Source of the DNA: Gymnopilus junonius
Taxonomy: Eukaryota > Basidiomycota > Agaricomycetes > Agaricales > Galerinaceae
Assembly: GCA_015501075.1 (NCBI GenBank)
Contig: JADNYJ010000075.1
Span: 1 to 64,000 of the forward strand
DNA: 64,000 nt
Reading direction: 5' to 3'
The notes beneath the pieces are model-generated. The model was given only the letters and a program-made list of their open reading frames with translations. It searched no databases and was not told the origin of the DNA. The position numbers and the translations under genes are program-made. Shown here in pieces: positions 10,787 through 22,991 of the stretch; position 1 is the stretch's first letter, and each line of letters begins with the position of its first letter.

Positions 10787-12565
10787 ATGTCGCTCCTCAC
10801 AGTGTCTGGCACCAAACTCGTCGATGAGGAGGGAAAGGAAGTCATTCTGCGCGGTGCTGGCCTTGGAGGATGGATGAAGTTAGTCTCTGTCTTGTTTCCA
10901 CAGATAATCGCTCGAGCTGACCTTTGTGTGTTTCTAGCATGGAGAATTTTATTTCAGGTTGGATAGAACGTCGATCGCCTTTTGTTTTATTAGCTGACAT
11001 TCTCTTTGTAGGATATCCTGGATGCGAGTTCCAGATCCGAGAGGCTCTCGCTGAAGCAATTGGCGAGGAAAAGGTCTGAATTCTTCTTCGACAAGGTACG
11101 CCCCCTATCATATCTCCTCAGTTCAATATTCCGATGCTCCTCTCCCAGTTCCTTGAATACTTTTTTCAAGACGAAGATGCAGCATTCTTCAAGTCCCTCG
11201 GGCTCAACTGCATACGTGTCCCTTTCAACTACCGCCACTTTGAAGGTGAGCCCCCCCCACCCTATCTCTCTCCACTCTTCTTGGTATTAATAATCGTTCA
11301 GATGACATGAACCACGCGTGCTTAAAGAGTCCGGGTTCAAGCACCTTGACCGCGTTATCGACCTCTGCGCCAAGCATGGCATTTACACCATCTTGGATCT
11401 CCACACCGCTCCTGGCGGACAGAACACCGACTGGCACTCTGATCACGGAGGCCACATCGCCAACTGTGAGTCCTATCAATCCCGCCTGCATTAAATAACC
11501 TCTGACCACTCAAATGTAGTCTGGAACCATAAAGACCACCAAGACCGCGTGCTCTGGCTGTGGACCGAACTCGCAAAGCACTACAAAGGCAACAAGTGGA
11601 TCGCGGGGTACAACCCCCTCAACGAACCCACCGACCCCAAGCACACCCGCGTCGTCAAATTTTACACCGACGTGCACGCCGCCATCCGCGCCGTTGACCC
11701 CTTACACGTCATCTTCTTCGACGGCAACACCTTCGCGTCGGACTTTTCCCACTTTGGCGATGCCCACAAGGGGTGGGACAATACTGCGTACTCTATCCAT
11801 GATTATTCCAACTTTGGGTTCCCTGGGGCGCAGAAGTACGAAGGCACAGAGGAGCAGAAGAGGAGGTTGAGGAGGAGCTATGAGAAGAAGAGGCAGTGGA
11901 TGGATGAGAGGGGTTTGTGTGTGTGGAATGGCGAATGGGGCCCGGTGTATGCGAGGAAGCAGTATGAGGGTGAGTTGACGGATGAGATTAATAAAGTCCG
12001 GTATAATGTCCTCCAGGATCAGCTGGAGATTTACAGACAGGTGACTTTTTTGTCCTTTTATTTGATTTATTTTTTTCTCCTCCAACTGACATTGAATGTT
12101 TTTCTTCCACAGGACCGCCTTAGCTGGTCCATCTGGCTATACAAAGACATCGGCTTCCAAGGAATGGTGTACGTCTCCCCTTCAACGCCCTACATGACCC
12201 TCTTCTCCACCTTCCTCGCCAAAAAGCACCGTCTGGCAGTAGACGCCTGGGGCGCCGACGACTCCTTCGTCAAGCACATCTACGATCCTCTCTTGCAGCA
12301 CACCCAAGTCGAGATCCCCGCGCAGTACCAGAGCCTGTACCCTGCCCCCGTGTGGACGCTCAGCGGAAGGGTGGGCAGGCTGGCGCGGAATATCCTCGTG
12401 GCGGAGTTCTTGGTGAAGGAGTGGGCGGACCATTTTAAGGGGAAGACGGAGGCGGAGCTGGACGAGCTTGCGAAGAGTTTTAAGTTTGAGAGCTGTTTGA
12501 AACGGGAGGCGTTGAATGGGATTTTGACTGCGAATGCGACGGCGAGTGCACAAAGTCAGCAGTAA
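10787..12565 (+). CDS. Glycoside hydrolase family 5 protein, likely intracellular exo-beta-glucanase type
   Basis: Seven exons: 10787-10878, 10938-10957, 11013-11095, 11149-11245, 11302-11465, 11520-12040 and 12113-12565. The protein starts [19 protein letters not shown] with no signal peptide, then the GH5 string [11 protein letters not shown]. The acid/base glutamate is in [10 protein letters not shown] and the likely nucleophile is in [21 protein letters not shown] and YTILDLH are further GH5 strands. The exo-beta-1,3-glucosidase label is by resemblance only, and the substrate is unknown. Two single-base breaks interrupt the frame: an extra G near 11073, just before SEFFFDK, and a missing C near 11312 (AACCACGCG where AACCCACGCG would restore [10 protein letters not shown]). 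The 72-base last intron has no in-frame stop, so its retention would add 24 residues. Confidence 0.85.
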
Positions 12566-15312
12566 CCGATTGACTCGATCTTCCAAGTCATGGCACATAC
12601 ATCTGCTCCTGGTCGCCTGGGTTGTTTCATGCTACTCTCGACGCCTCAGTTTCTCTCATGCACCCACTCATATCGAAAGAAATCAAAGTGACATCCAATG
12701 GACCCTTTCTCTACTATATATCTCGCTCTTTAAATAACGCAACAAGAAAAGCTGGACGTTTTTATTCTCATATATAAATATTTACCAACGTGATGTGTAG
12801 AGTATTCGAATCCCAATGTATTTCGTTCCAAGTGCCTTTGAAATATTGCCACACGCGTAAGTGGCAGCTACAACATATCGCCCGCGCCCTTTGTCTTTTC
12901 CAGCTCTTTCAAATGCGCCCAATGCTTACGTCCACGAGGCCTTCTTTATTCATTATATAAGCTGACTTCTTTGATTGAATTCTGGTTTTCACATTCGACA
13001 TTTCATCTCGAGTCGAGGGGCCTGTGGTCGTTTCATCTGCACGCTGGGAGCTGCGCGAAAGCCAAAACTGAAAAACCAATCGACCTGATTTCACTGATTC
13101 GAATCGGAAATTTCGATTTCAGATCGTTGATGAGCTTGCCACCCCGTCCAAAGGCCGTCTGGTGCCCCCAATTCAAATTTCATTCAGAGAGCGGTACCGA
13201 GAAGTCGAGTAATTGAATACCCTTCCTGGATGTGAAAATTCAGAGTGATCGTCCAGAATCAGTCAGGCTGCAGTCAGATCAGGTCCAGGGGCAATGCTCT
13301 ATGAAGTGTACTAGTCTTGGCGAACTATGGATGAGGCACGACCCGGAGACAGTAATTTTGAGCAGGTCGTAATTGAACGCCCAGAGGCAAAGAGATTGAC
13401 AGCAGGGCGCAGAGCTCGAGGGGGCGTTGCTGGCTTTAGTTGGCGGTAATTCAATGGCATTTGTCAAATTGCGCCCCTCATCGCATTCGTGTCATTTCAT
13501 GATTTATGAGCGCGTGGCGCCCACTGCTCAATATTCAATACTCTACCAGGGCTCTTGAGTACGTGCATATTATGCAGTCGGAATTCGGAAATACACTCTA
13601 AGCGTTTTATCTTCAGTCCACCGCCAATAAAATGAATACAGATCTGCTCACCCCCTGTGTTACAGATCACAAATTCCAAGCTGTGGCAAGGAACCTTTAT
13701 TCCTCCACCCAGAGCGCTCATGCTAACTATGTAGTAGGTTTTGGCTGGGTTTTGGGACATCCTGCAATTCAGAAAGAAAAGGACATGTCGAATGCAATTT
13801 GAACGAATTTAGAGAGGTTCCCACCATCTAATTGATTCCTTCCAGGTTAAAATCACCCTTACCACGTTGGTTGATATATTACATTGTTCCAAAGGATAGA
13901 ATATGGGTCGTTGTCATTACTCATAATGGAAAGATCCCTTGAGGCGCAGTCCCAGTATTGTCCTCGTGGTAATCATGGGGCACGTAATTTTGCATGAATT
14001 CGGCAGCTTGATGTAGATTGCAAACCGTGATCATGGAGCAGTTGCGACAGTGACACGGACGACCTCAATGCAGTAAAGTTTTCCGCCTTTTGGGACTGAG
14101 GCTCCCAATAAACTCAGAACTGGGTTGAAAACATCAGGCTAGTTCATGGCAGGGTTGTGTAGTTGCAAGTGCTTGGAGAGCGACAGGGACAAGTAGTTTA
14201 CTGTCTGAGCTGCGATGAGATTGACAAGTGTAGTATTTTGAAGCAAGAAAAGGAGAAAAGAACGAGAGATAAAGCGCAGGCAAAGCCTTGAGCACGACGA
14301 AAAGTTTGACATGGTTTTTTGATCGGAGCTTCAATGATCACTGGATGCGGAGTTTCTCCACCGTCTTCCGGCTCCTTTGGGCTTCGTCTTCATCTTCAGG
14401 CATCAGGACTGATGCCAAGATCGGTTCCTTCACTCTTAAAATGTCCGAAGGCCCTTGTAAATGCCATATCTGGAAGGAAACAACACACTCTCATTGTTCG
14501 CGCATACTTACAATCGCCGTCATTGGCGTTGACTGGTTTTTTCCCTTCAATCGTCCGTGTTGGTTTATTCGACGTCAACGTTGGCCCATGAAAACCGTGA
14601 TGGAGGCAAGTGCACCACAGGCAATCGTAAGTTAACAGGTCTTGCGAACAGCTTGTGGGCCGGTCGTTCCTGCATTGGGACCCCGCTGGTTATCCTCCCC
14701 CTCCTGGCATTACTGATGTGTCCTGACAAATAAAAGTGCACTCTTCCAGAGTTAAGTGGTTTATTTGTGATTTATCGACTGTCATTCTAATTTACATGGA
14801 TTAGCCGCTTTCTTGTACTGATGGTTCATGTGTATGAAGTTTTACAGCAGTTCTCTAAAGGCACTTTTACTGCGTAAAGGTGTTTTCCCAGACCGTCCAG
14901 TAGAATATCTATAATCAGAAAAGTAATTGGGGTTCTATGTCGCAGGCCGTACAAGCCCGTGTCAGGAATTGAACATCGAAATCTGAACGTTTGCATGCCA
15001 GGCTTTTTCGTCCATGCGGCCAGTGAAACAAACAGTCAAATACTATTCCAGGTTCACATAGGCAAGTCGAATTTGGCTCACTTTCTATAGGTGTGGGCCC
15101 GCCTAATATTAAATAAAATTAAATAAATTAAATCGAAGAAGGGAGGGAAGAAATAAATAAATCACACAGTGTCTATATAGGTGAAGGTCATCTAGCATGC
15201 CGTGATTTGATGAAATCTGCAGGGGCCGAAAGCAGTCCATTTTTTCGAGGCGCGCTTCGCGCATTTGGGTACGAAATTGATCTGGTCCTTGATTTGGGTA
15301 GGTCCGAGTAGC
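12566..15312. other. Intergenic, 2.7 kb, mostly without genes
   Basis: Apart from a doubtful two-exon fragment at 14396-14600, I see no supported gene. A minus-strand frame at 13497-13760 (MSQNPAKTYYIVSMSALGGG) has an ATG and reads smoothly, but no motif was recognised and it is not called. The right edge abuts the target duplication of the hAT-like element. Confidence 0.4.
14396..14600 (-). pseudogene. Possible fragment of a two-exon gene
   Basis: On the minus strand SNKPTRTIEGKKPVNANDGD runs to a GTAAGT donor (exon end 14512). A TTCCAG acceptor resumes at 14469 in frame with YMAFTRAFGHFKSEGTDLG and stops at 14396. The phrase YMAFTRAFGHF resembles the region of PPM-type phosphatases around their TRAFGD motif, but this is a memory-level resemblance. 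No upstream catalytic domain or start codon was found, so it is treated as a relic. Confidence 0.2.
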
Positions 15313-16334
15313 TAGGGTTGCCGAAGTTCGGTTCAGTCCGGTTCTCCAGCAATTTTTGAGAACCGAGAACTGAACCGTCAAAAATCTGCCAGAACCGAAC
15401 TGGAACTGGACTGAACTTCAAAGAACTGGTTCTCCCAGTTCAGTTCTGTTCAGTTCGCAGTTCGAACTGGTGAACCGCAAGATCCCAACCAAAAAATATA
15501 TTGAAGTTTAAAAAGCATTTACAACATGTCTAGACTTACGCTACATATTGTGGTGACCATATAGAGGTAGTACGCCACCCAGTATGCTGTAATATGCCAT
15601 CAGGAAGGTGGTGTCAGAGTGAAGGGAGGGCGGAGGCCTGGGTAGCCCACTATGACATTTGCATACGGCGAAGGCAGGGAAACGGAGGTGGGGCCGGGCA
15701 GCATGGTCATGGCTGTTGAAAGAGAGGAGTCCACCTCCGGCTCGCTCTTGTTGGTGAGGGAGGTGGTGTGGTGGTGAGATCCCGCATTGCGGCTGTCAAG
15801 GCTAGATGACAGCCCACCTCCGACTCGCTTTTGCTGATGAGGGAGGTGGCCACGAACCTAAGAAACAAAGAATACCAAGTTTAGTTACAGTCACCACAAA
15901 AAAAATAAAGACAGAGCGTGTTCGCGATGGGTTCGCAAACACGTCTGTGACGTACGGAGTGGGCCTCCCTCTTCAAGGGTCCCCCCTTATATCTTCCCAG
16001 CCCCAATCCTTCAATTATCAACATAACAACATGAAAAAAAAAAAACACAAGGTTAGCAAACTCGTCAAAGAAAGAGATAGAAAGACAGAACGCGCTTGCG
16101 AATCCATTGCAAGCACATCCTGTGACGTACCTTACAGGCCTGCACCAACCCACATCCTCATCTGAGGGAGGGGCAATGCGGAAGAACAAGAGGAAGAGGG
16201 AGACGAGGGTGGATGGGTGAGTGGATAGAAGATGGATGGAGTGATGGGGTGAGAATTCAAGTGGCTGATAGTCGTTTCAAGCTCCGACTCAAATTTGGAC
16301 AGCTCATTTACATAACATCAAGTTGTAAAACACT

Positions 16335-17273
16335 CAGGCTCCTAGAAGCAGCGCTCTCGGCTTCGCTCGCTGATTTCTAGAGGGGAGCGCAGGTCGGGAG
16401 AACTCCGTGATGGCATCAGGGTACAAACAAATAGTTATAAGGTCTCGAGCGAAGCGAGAGAGCGGCTGCCACATTTTGGCACGGACTTCTTGGGCATGCC
16501 TTTTGCAGTTTCATATATCATTTCATATCATTTTTATCAATAATCACTTAAGCCACTTAGCAGATGCTCAGGTGACCACTAAGCATCATGACATTGTATA
16601 ACCGTAAGATAAGATGATCGCCTCATCCTCGCAAGAATTCATTCAATGTCAGATCATATATAAGTTTTTGTCAAGCGATTAATTGATCACAATCAAAATG
16701 GACAGAATACTCAAGGCTTTCAAGCACAGCAACTACTTGTTAGCTGATTTTCTCAGTCAATTGCTCACTCTGCCAACATATAAAAACCAACACATCATGC
16801 AGTCGACGTCGGAGAATGTTCAGGATCCCTTGAACATCCTAATCTCATCGCAGAGCACATCTTTGGGTACCAGGAAATGGGCTCTTTCATATGCGAAACC
16901 GTCTACACTTCTCAGATAGCCTTACTCTGCCATAAAGCCAGTGGATTCCACTTCAATGCAAAGAAGGTGACCGAAGAGCATAGAGCGTATCAAAAAATTC
17001 AGTATTGCAGATACAGTAGTGGTCACCTGAGCATCTGCTAAGTGGCTTAAGTGATTACAAAATGGCATTGATAAAAATGATATGAAATGATATATGAAAC
17101 TGCAAAAGGCATGCCCGAGAAGTCCATGCCAAAATGTGGCAGCCGCTCTCTCGCTTCGCTCGAGACCTTATAACTATTTGTTTGTACCCTGATGCCATCA
17201 CGGAGTTCTCCCGACCTGCGCTCCCCTCTAGAAATCAGCAAGCGAAGCCGAGAGCGCTGCTTCTAGGAGCCTG
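16335..17273. mobile_element. Mutator-like element with about 250-base terminal inverted repeats, nested
   Basis: The left arm (16335-16581) and right arm (17018-17273) are near-identical inverted copies. They differ by a few substitutions and a roughly 9-base indel. The 9-base direct repeat TAAAACACT flanks both sides (16326-16334 and 17274-17282); shifting the boundary makes it up to 11 bases. Long inverted repeats with a 9-11 base duplication are the hallmark of Mutator-like elements. It inserted inside the hAT-like element, so it is younger. Confidence 0.75.
16698..16919 (+). CDS. Short open frame inside the Mutator-like element, possible captured fragment
   Basis: An ATG at 16698 opens about 73 residues beginning MDRILKAFKHSNYLLADFLS and ending KWALSYAKPSTLLR. 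The helical, leucine-rich N-terminus resembles the leading segment of proteins encoded by other basidiomycete transposons, but no transposase core is present. It is the only unique sequence between the two inverted arms, so it is either remnant cargo or a degraded element gene. Confidence 0.3.
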   Translation: MDRILKAFKHSNYLLADFLSQLLTLPTYKNQHIMQSTSENVQDPLNILISSQSTSLGTRKWALSYAKPSTLLR

Positions 17274-17637
17274 TAAAACACTCAATATTTCGACCTCTTG
17301 TGCCTCATTTAAGGCCAAAAAAATTGATAAATTCGTACCTCAAAGTTCGGTTCGAACTGGTTCGAACCCAGTTCTCAGAAATCTCAAAATCTGAGAACCG
17401 AGAACTGAACTGCTGAGCCCACAGCCGGACTGAACTGGAACTGAACTTGAACCGTCGGTCCGGTTCAGCCGGTTCAGGTTCGAACTGTCAGTTCGGAACT
17501 GAACTTCGGCAACCCTATGAGTAGCACATTATTTTTTCCTACCATGCTTCGCATGGCCCTCTCAATATGCATATGCACCAAGAACTGTGAATTGCATAGG
17601 AGTTGTGTTCAAACTAGTAGCAGTGGAAGTCTACTAC

Positions 17638-18383
17638 TGTAAATAACCCGTTCTGTGTGGGAACGGTATAAGACGAGGGGAAATCTGAAGGAACTGAGTA
17701 AGATGATTGACGGAACAATCAAATACTAAGGTACTATGTCCAAGTAGATGGTAGTGAAAAGAAAAATAAGTCTTGATGTTTTGAGGGTGTTTGGTGGAAT
17801 AAGAGAGCCTAAGGATCACCTCGAGTGTCCTTAGCGAGCTCAATGAGAGAATACAAGTGGGTAAGGAACTTTGAGTAGATCCCAAAGTTGCCTGTACCCG
17901 TGAGAAAGTGAGTAAGTTTGGAGACTTTGACTTCTTCGCAAGTCAGCTAGAGCTCTTGTAGCTCTCATTTTGAGTGGGGAAAAATGCACTGAAATTAACC
18001 AAAGAAAATATGTAGCTACTACATGGTTTTTATACCTCTTTAGCTACGAAAATTTCCTTGAAAATTTTATAGGAATAAATCTAAGGCTAAAATTTGAATG
18101 GGGACAAGTCAGGGCGCCAAAAAGATGAATGAAGGAATAAGGAATTAGCGAGTTGGTTGCCCTGACAAGGAATAAAGTAAAAGGAAAATATACATATATG
18201 GTAAATTTCTGTAATCACGTTGCCAGTGCAAGTTGAGCAGGTGGACGGAAACAAAATCTTTCAATTCAGTGGCTTCGAGCTGGGCCATTGGCAGTGTCGC
18301 AGCTGACTCACTAAAAGATCGAGGTGAGTCTGCCGCCGTAACGATTTTGCGTAATTCCAGCTCAGATGGAGTACGACTCCACA
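17638..18383 (-). repeat. 3' LTR of the Gypsy element
   Basis: 746 bases, reading TGTAAATAACCCG to GACTCCACA on the plus strand (TG...CA ends). It matches the other LTR throughout, with scattered substitutions and many one-base indels, showing the insertion is not recent. Confidence 0.9.
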
Positions 18384-18474
18384 CCTCCCGGGAAGTTTTG
18401 AATGCTGACGTCCCTGTCAGCTCATGTCGGAATAAAACACCCATGACAGCCGCCATTGACGAAACTTTGAGCAT

Positions 18475-19202
18475 ATGTCGATGTCCAAAAACGAAGAAGA
18501 CTCTCTACCGCAAGAGAACCGGGAGCAGCTCCCAACTATCCAGGACATATATCCATGCAATGCCGAGTCATACAATGCGATACTTGGAAGCATCGCGGGT
18601 ACTACTGTGCTGAACTAGCCGCCATCGAAGCCACTGTCAATCAACTATTGATCTACCCGGTGTTCTGTAGCTGGACAGGGTGACACTTGAGCACCTGCTC
18701 AGTCAGCTACGTGCTGCCATAGCTCTCCAGCGGGAGCTGAAGACGCAGGCGGTGAGACCAAAATTCCACGTCATTCTTTGAAATGGCTGGGCAGCCTTGG
18801 TTGCGAAGAGAAAGGAGCCAATCCGGAAGCATTAGCAGTGAACATACCTGCTTCGAAGCATTCCTTGAGCTGGCAGTTGACAGGGAAAATAGCGAGGCCA
18901 TGCAGAGGCTAACACGTGAGGCCGCCACCCAAATTCTCCAAGTGGAAGCAGCATGCCGGCACTTATCAATTTCCAACTGTCTTGTTGAAGCGAACGCTAT
19001 GCTTATGGCTGCTGGTGAAATTGCCGTGAACGCGGATCAACTCGGAATTGGCGATGAATCCAGGGCGATACAGACATTGGTGGAACAGTTGGAGGAACGG
19101 ATGAGGCGCTTGCGAGGAGAGTTGCGAGTCATGGGGCACCATCCCGCTGCATCCACTCCAGACCTTCACCAAATGTGGCATCCTCCAACAGAGCGGGAGT
19201 AA
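18475..19202 (+). CDS. Antisense coding remnant in the retroelement 3' region
   Basis: This reads opposite to gag-pol, between the 3' LTR and the integrase end. It starts MSMSKNEEDSLPQENREQLP at 18475, continues in another frame with WKHRGYYCAELAAIEATVNQ, then TLEHLLSQLRAAIALQRELK, and ends with an intact frame 18783-19202 (139 residues, MAGQPWLRRERSQSGS to HPPTERE). Composition is helical and glutamate/arginine-rich, with a likely coiled coil (QTLVEQLEERMRRLRGELRV). The family is not recognised. It could be an accessory antisense gene of the element or captured host sequence. Confidence 0.35.
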
Positions 19203-19506
19203 AGCCTGGCATGGGAATGAGAAGCGAAATGAAATATCTTGAATTAAGCTGATCGAAAAAGAGAAAGCGAGAAAATATAACTGAGCAGGGCGAGGACGAA
19301 ACCTATATTTGAGTCGATGGTGACTCTCAATGAGTCTATTTTTGTTATGGCTTCCAATGTATTTTTAGGCCATGATGTGGACTATACGTCCCTTTTGTAC
19401 TTGAATTTCTTGAATCCTATTCTTCATCATCCTCCACTTCTGCTGCCAATGCATCCAGGTCGGAATCAGCGATATCAAGAATCTGAGTAACCGGTAAGCA
19501 TGCATA

Positions 19507-20971
19507 CTATGGGTAATATGGGAATAGGCAGAATGTGGCATAATGAAGTTTTGACAGCAAGCCATCAAGCTCGGCGAGAAGGTAGGAACCACCTTGGGTC
19601 TGGCATATGACAAGCATGGGACCAAAGTACCTGGGCTTAGTCTTGCTTCCCAGGTCCTTGTCGACTGTGGAATTACGAACCAGCACAAGGGAACTGGGTT
19701 TAAATGAAAACACCACCTTGCTCGCAAGGTGGTCCTTCTCCCTTGCTGCTATTGCTGCCCAGCGAGCCATCAATATTTGTTCTTTTACAATGGCAAGCTG
19801 CTCAGGTCATTTCTGGAGCATTCTCACTTGTTCTACAATTAGGTCCTCTGTGGCGAGTTTGCCATCGGGCTGTGGTGCCAGGTAGGTAGCTTTGGCGAGA
19901 TCGAAAGGAAGCAAAGGCTCGACACCATGGGCGAGGTAAATTGGCGAGTGCCCCATCAATTTCATAATAGTAACTTGCTCCACCAGAAGATCGAAGGCAC
20001 AACATTTGGCCAGCGAGACTCATCACCGTCCACCGCCTTGACCACTGCCTCTCGAATGTCGAAGTGGCGTCGCTCAATGGGACCTTGAGCTTTTGAGTTG
20101 TAAGGCGAGATCCTAATATAATGGATGTGGTACTTCACTTGAAGAAGCTCGACAGCCTGAATATACTGAGGTGCGTTATCTGTAACAATCTCTTCTACTG
20201 CTCCCCATCAGCAAAGAATGTCATTAAAAATAAACTTTGAAATTGCCAGGGCATTTTCTTTGCGAAGCATAGCCCATTCAGGCCATGCAGTGAGCGAACA
20301 GTGGGCATGTACAATATATCGGTATCCCGCGGCCTTGGGCATGAGCATAGTATCGATATATGCTTTGCGAAATAATCCATGAGGAGTGGGTATGGTAGGC
20401 AGAATATGAAGCTTCTTGACTTGATGAAGCTGACATTCATGACAGGTACGAATATACCACTTGACATCGTTTTCGAGACATGGCCACCAGAATCGTTCGA
20501 GGAGGTGAAGATGGACTGAGAAGACACCTTTATGTCCAAGGTCATCATGGGCCTGAGTTATTAGGATCAAGCATTTTTCGCGAGGTACGTATAGCTTGTG
20601 CCATCCAGAACGATCCTTCGCCAAAGCTGACCCCCTTGAATAAAGAAATCGGAGGCCTGACGAATAAATCGGGAGAATTCCAAGTCCGTAACATTATCGG
20701 GCCTGACTGGACCCAAGAATACCTCGATACACTTGATAAGTAAGTCCTGCCTCTCTGCTTTGTCACTCAGAGGCAAGGTTATCACATTTTCGGTCATAGT
20801 AATGAGCATCGCCGGTGAAACCAGGTTCAACAAGGTGAGCACAGCTGGGGGACCTGAACACGTTACTGAGGAGTTCAGTGTCTCGACAGCAAAACAATTT
20901 GCCTCGTCGATCCACTGATCGATATCTTCACCGTCCACGAGGTCATTTTCAGATTGGTGGCACCTGGACAA
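19507..20971 (-). pseudogene. Gypsy integrase remnant
   Basis: An H2C2 zinc-binding segment is recognisable (AHDDLGHKGVFSVHLHLLER, then CHECQLHQ), followed by core-domain text (YIDTMLMPKAAGYRYIVHAH). About 600 bases later comes the C-terminal basic fold (LVLVRNSTVDKDLGSKTKPR, then YFGPMLVICQTQGGSYLLAE). Stops and shifts lie between. No chromodomain was seen. Confidence 0.75.
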
Positions 20972-21087
20972 ACCGTCTGCAGCAGTGTGGTCTTTACCAG
21001 GTACATGGTGAAGTTTGAAGTTGAACAGAAGAATTCTGGCTAACCATCAGTTGGCAGCTGCACTAGGAACAATGTTGGGATTGTTAA

Positions 21088-21408
21088 TCATCCCTTTGAT
21101 GTATTTTGCGTCGACCTCGACCACGAGGTTTTTGCTCCAATGATATAGATTTGCACATCCTTAAGTGCACGAAAAAGGCCATAAAGTTCGACCTTCACTT
21201 GTGAGTAATGTTGCTCTCGCTCATTCCACATAATTGAACCAAAACGAGAGGGATACCACCTCCCATCATCATCCTGCTGTGAGAGCACATAGCCGACTGC
21301 CATCCAGGATGAGTCAACAGCAAGAGTAACTTCGTTATCTGAGTTATAGTCAATAGCACGAATAGCCGGACAAGTCTGGGTGAACATTTTCAGCTTCTCC
21401 ATAGCCAA
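21088..21408 (-). pseudogene. Gypsy RNase H remnant
   Basis: The fragment reads VTLAVDSSWMAVGYVLSQQD, then RFGSIMWNEREQHYSQVKVE and LYGLFRALK. This is the RNase H-like domain that follows reverse transcriptase in Gypsy polyproteins, with the first catalytic aspartate (AVDSS) and the ELYG glutamate visible. Confidence 0.75.
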
Positions 21409-21465
21409 AAGCTGCTCGTTCCCAAATTCAAAAGGTACATTCTTTCAGTTAAATCGACGAGAGGC

Positions 21466-22521
21466 CTAGCGTGCTGAGTGTAGTCCTTGATGAAGATACA
21501 ATGGTGCCCAACGTGCCAAGGAAGCCCCTGACATCGTCAGAGATTCACAAACTGGCCAATCAATAATTTTCTGGACCCGAGACTCCAAAGGGACCCGGCC
21601 ATCATAGGTACAAAGTGTCCAACAATCACAGCAGTTTCTGAGCATAGGTTCGACTTCGGACCGAAAAGGTACCTCCAGCATGCCTAATCATTGAATAATA
21701 TGATTGACGTTGTTCAGGTGCTCCCAAACAAATCGACGTATTCCTGGATTATCCAGAATAGTTTCATAACCTCCTCCAGGGAGTTCATAAGAGTGGCTGC
21801 CCCTTGACTGGTACATCATCGACGAATGGAATAGTAATATGTGGGATTTCATCTTGAAGCAGGAAGGTCATATCACCATGTTGGATTTGCATAGAATTCA
21901 TGTACCCCATAGGAATGGATGTTAGATGAAAAGTTCCAAGGGGAGTTTGAAAGGTGGTGAGATCCCATGATTTTACAGCAAGCTCACACTGATCGAATCT
22001 ATGAAGAGGTCAACATTCCATAACAACCTCATCTGCCAAAAGACTCGCATAGGTCTCGACATGGGGAGGTAGGGCTGAATCCTTGATAGCAACCTGGTTG
22101 AGAGGTTGCAGATGTGGACAAGGCAGAGGGATTTTCCATCCTTCTTCATGACTGTGAACCAATGGACTGATAGGAGGAGTTGGAAGGTTCATAGATGCCA
22201 GAGGCTATTTTTGCCTTAATGACATCAATGACTTGATCGTAGATCCCCCGCGGATCGGAATGTTCCATAAGACCCAAGGTACATGCTCGACTGTGGGGAT
22301 GACCACTGGCTCAAAATAGTCTGATGAGAACTTTCCTTTTTCAGTCTCGTCCCAGGCAAAGCCATCTTCCTGCGCCTTGAGAATAAAATGGATAAGTTTT
22401 CCTCTTCAGGCCAAAGAAACCCATCCTCATTAACTTTCATCTGCTCCCTTCTGTCCTCCATGTATCTTTTCCCTGGTGTGAACTCAGGTGGGTGCACTGG
22501 TAACCCTGGCATGTCAGCCAA
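21466..22521 (-). pseudogene. Gypsy reverse transcriptase remnant
   Basis: Broken minus-strand fragments include TFQTPLGTFHLTSIPMGYMN and, near 21826-21813, ITIPFVDDVP, the reverse transcriptase F/YVDD active-site box. They are followed by the connection-region string RVPLESRVQKIIDWPVCESL. Several stops and shifts are present. Confidence 0.7.
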
Positions 22522-22991
22522 CGGATCAGAGGGAACTTTGTGAACAATACGAAAATCTTCGGAAGGGTGGTAGCGATGGGCTTCACATGGTTTCTACCTT
22601 CTTGTAGGTGAGTACTTCTGCAGCCCCATCCCTGAGGTAGATTGATGGACTTCCGCTATTTTTAGCAGTGACAGTGAAGTTTGAGACTTCTGTTGCATGT
22701 GTAACCAGAATGTCGGACCAGTCAAGTTGGAGTCTGAGTTGGGCACCTCTGTTGCATCTAGGTGGGCTTCGTCATTGACTTCCCCATCCTCATCATCACT
22801 CAGCATGGCCTGGTAGTCTTCATTGTCAATATCGTATTGGACACGCTTTGAAGACCTGGCATGCCATCTTCAGAGCTCATGTCATCATTTTCATGTGAGT
22901 CCCCATCCTCATCTTCCGCAGAACTACTGCAATAGTCGACTATCACAAAATTAATTCCGAGGTCAGCCCCAGTAAGTCCATCTGTAGACTC

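Larger units (their letters stand above)
15313..17517. mobile_element. hAT-like inverted-repeat DNA transposon, non-autonomous
   Basis: The ends are TAGGGTTGCCGAAGTTC at 15313 and its reverse complement ending at 17517. Both ends are followed inward by about 170-190 bases dense in GAACTG/CAGTTC words that could fold on each other. The flanks read CGAGTAGC (15305-15312) and TGAGTAGC (17518-17525), an 8-base target duplication with one mismatch. TAGGG-type ends plus an 8-base duplication point to the hAT superfamily. No transposase is encoded. The interior holds two diverged 36-base direct repeats (15731-15766 and 15814-15849) and a nested Mutator-like element. Confidence 0.7.

Noticed and set aside
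13497..13760. Minus-strand open frame of 87 codons starting MSQNPAKTYYIVSMSALGGG
   Set aside because: Reads smoothly but no motif, splice partner or repeat in the window supports it; a frame of this length is expected by chance.
15313..15480. GAACTG-rich array as a CRISPR or satellite
   Set aside because: Words vary in spacing and orientation, there are no unique spacers, and a matching inverted set closes the element at 17340-17517.
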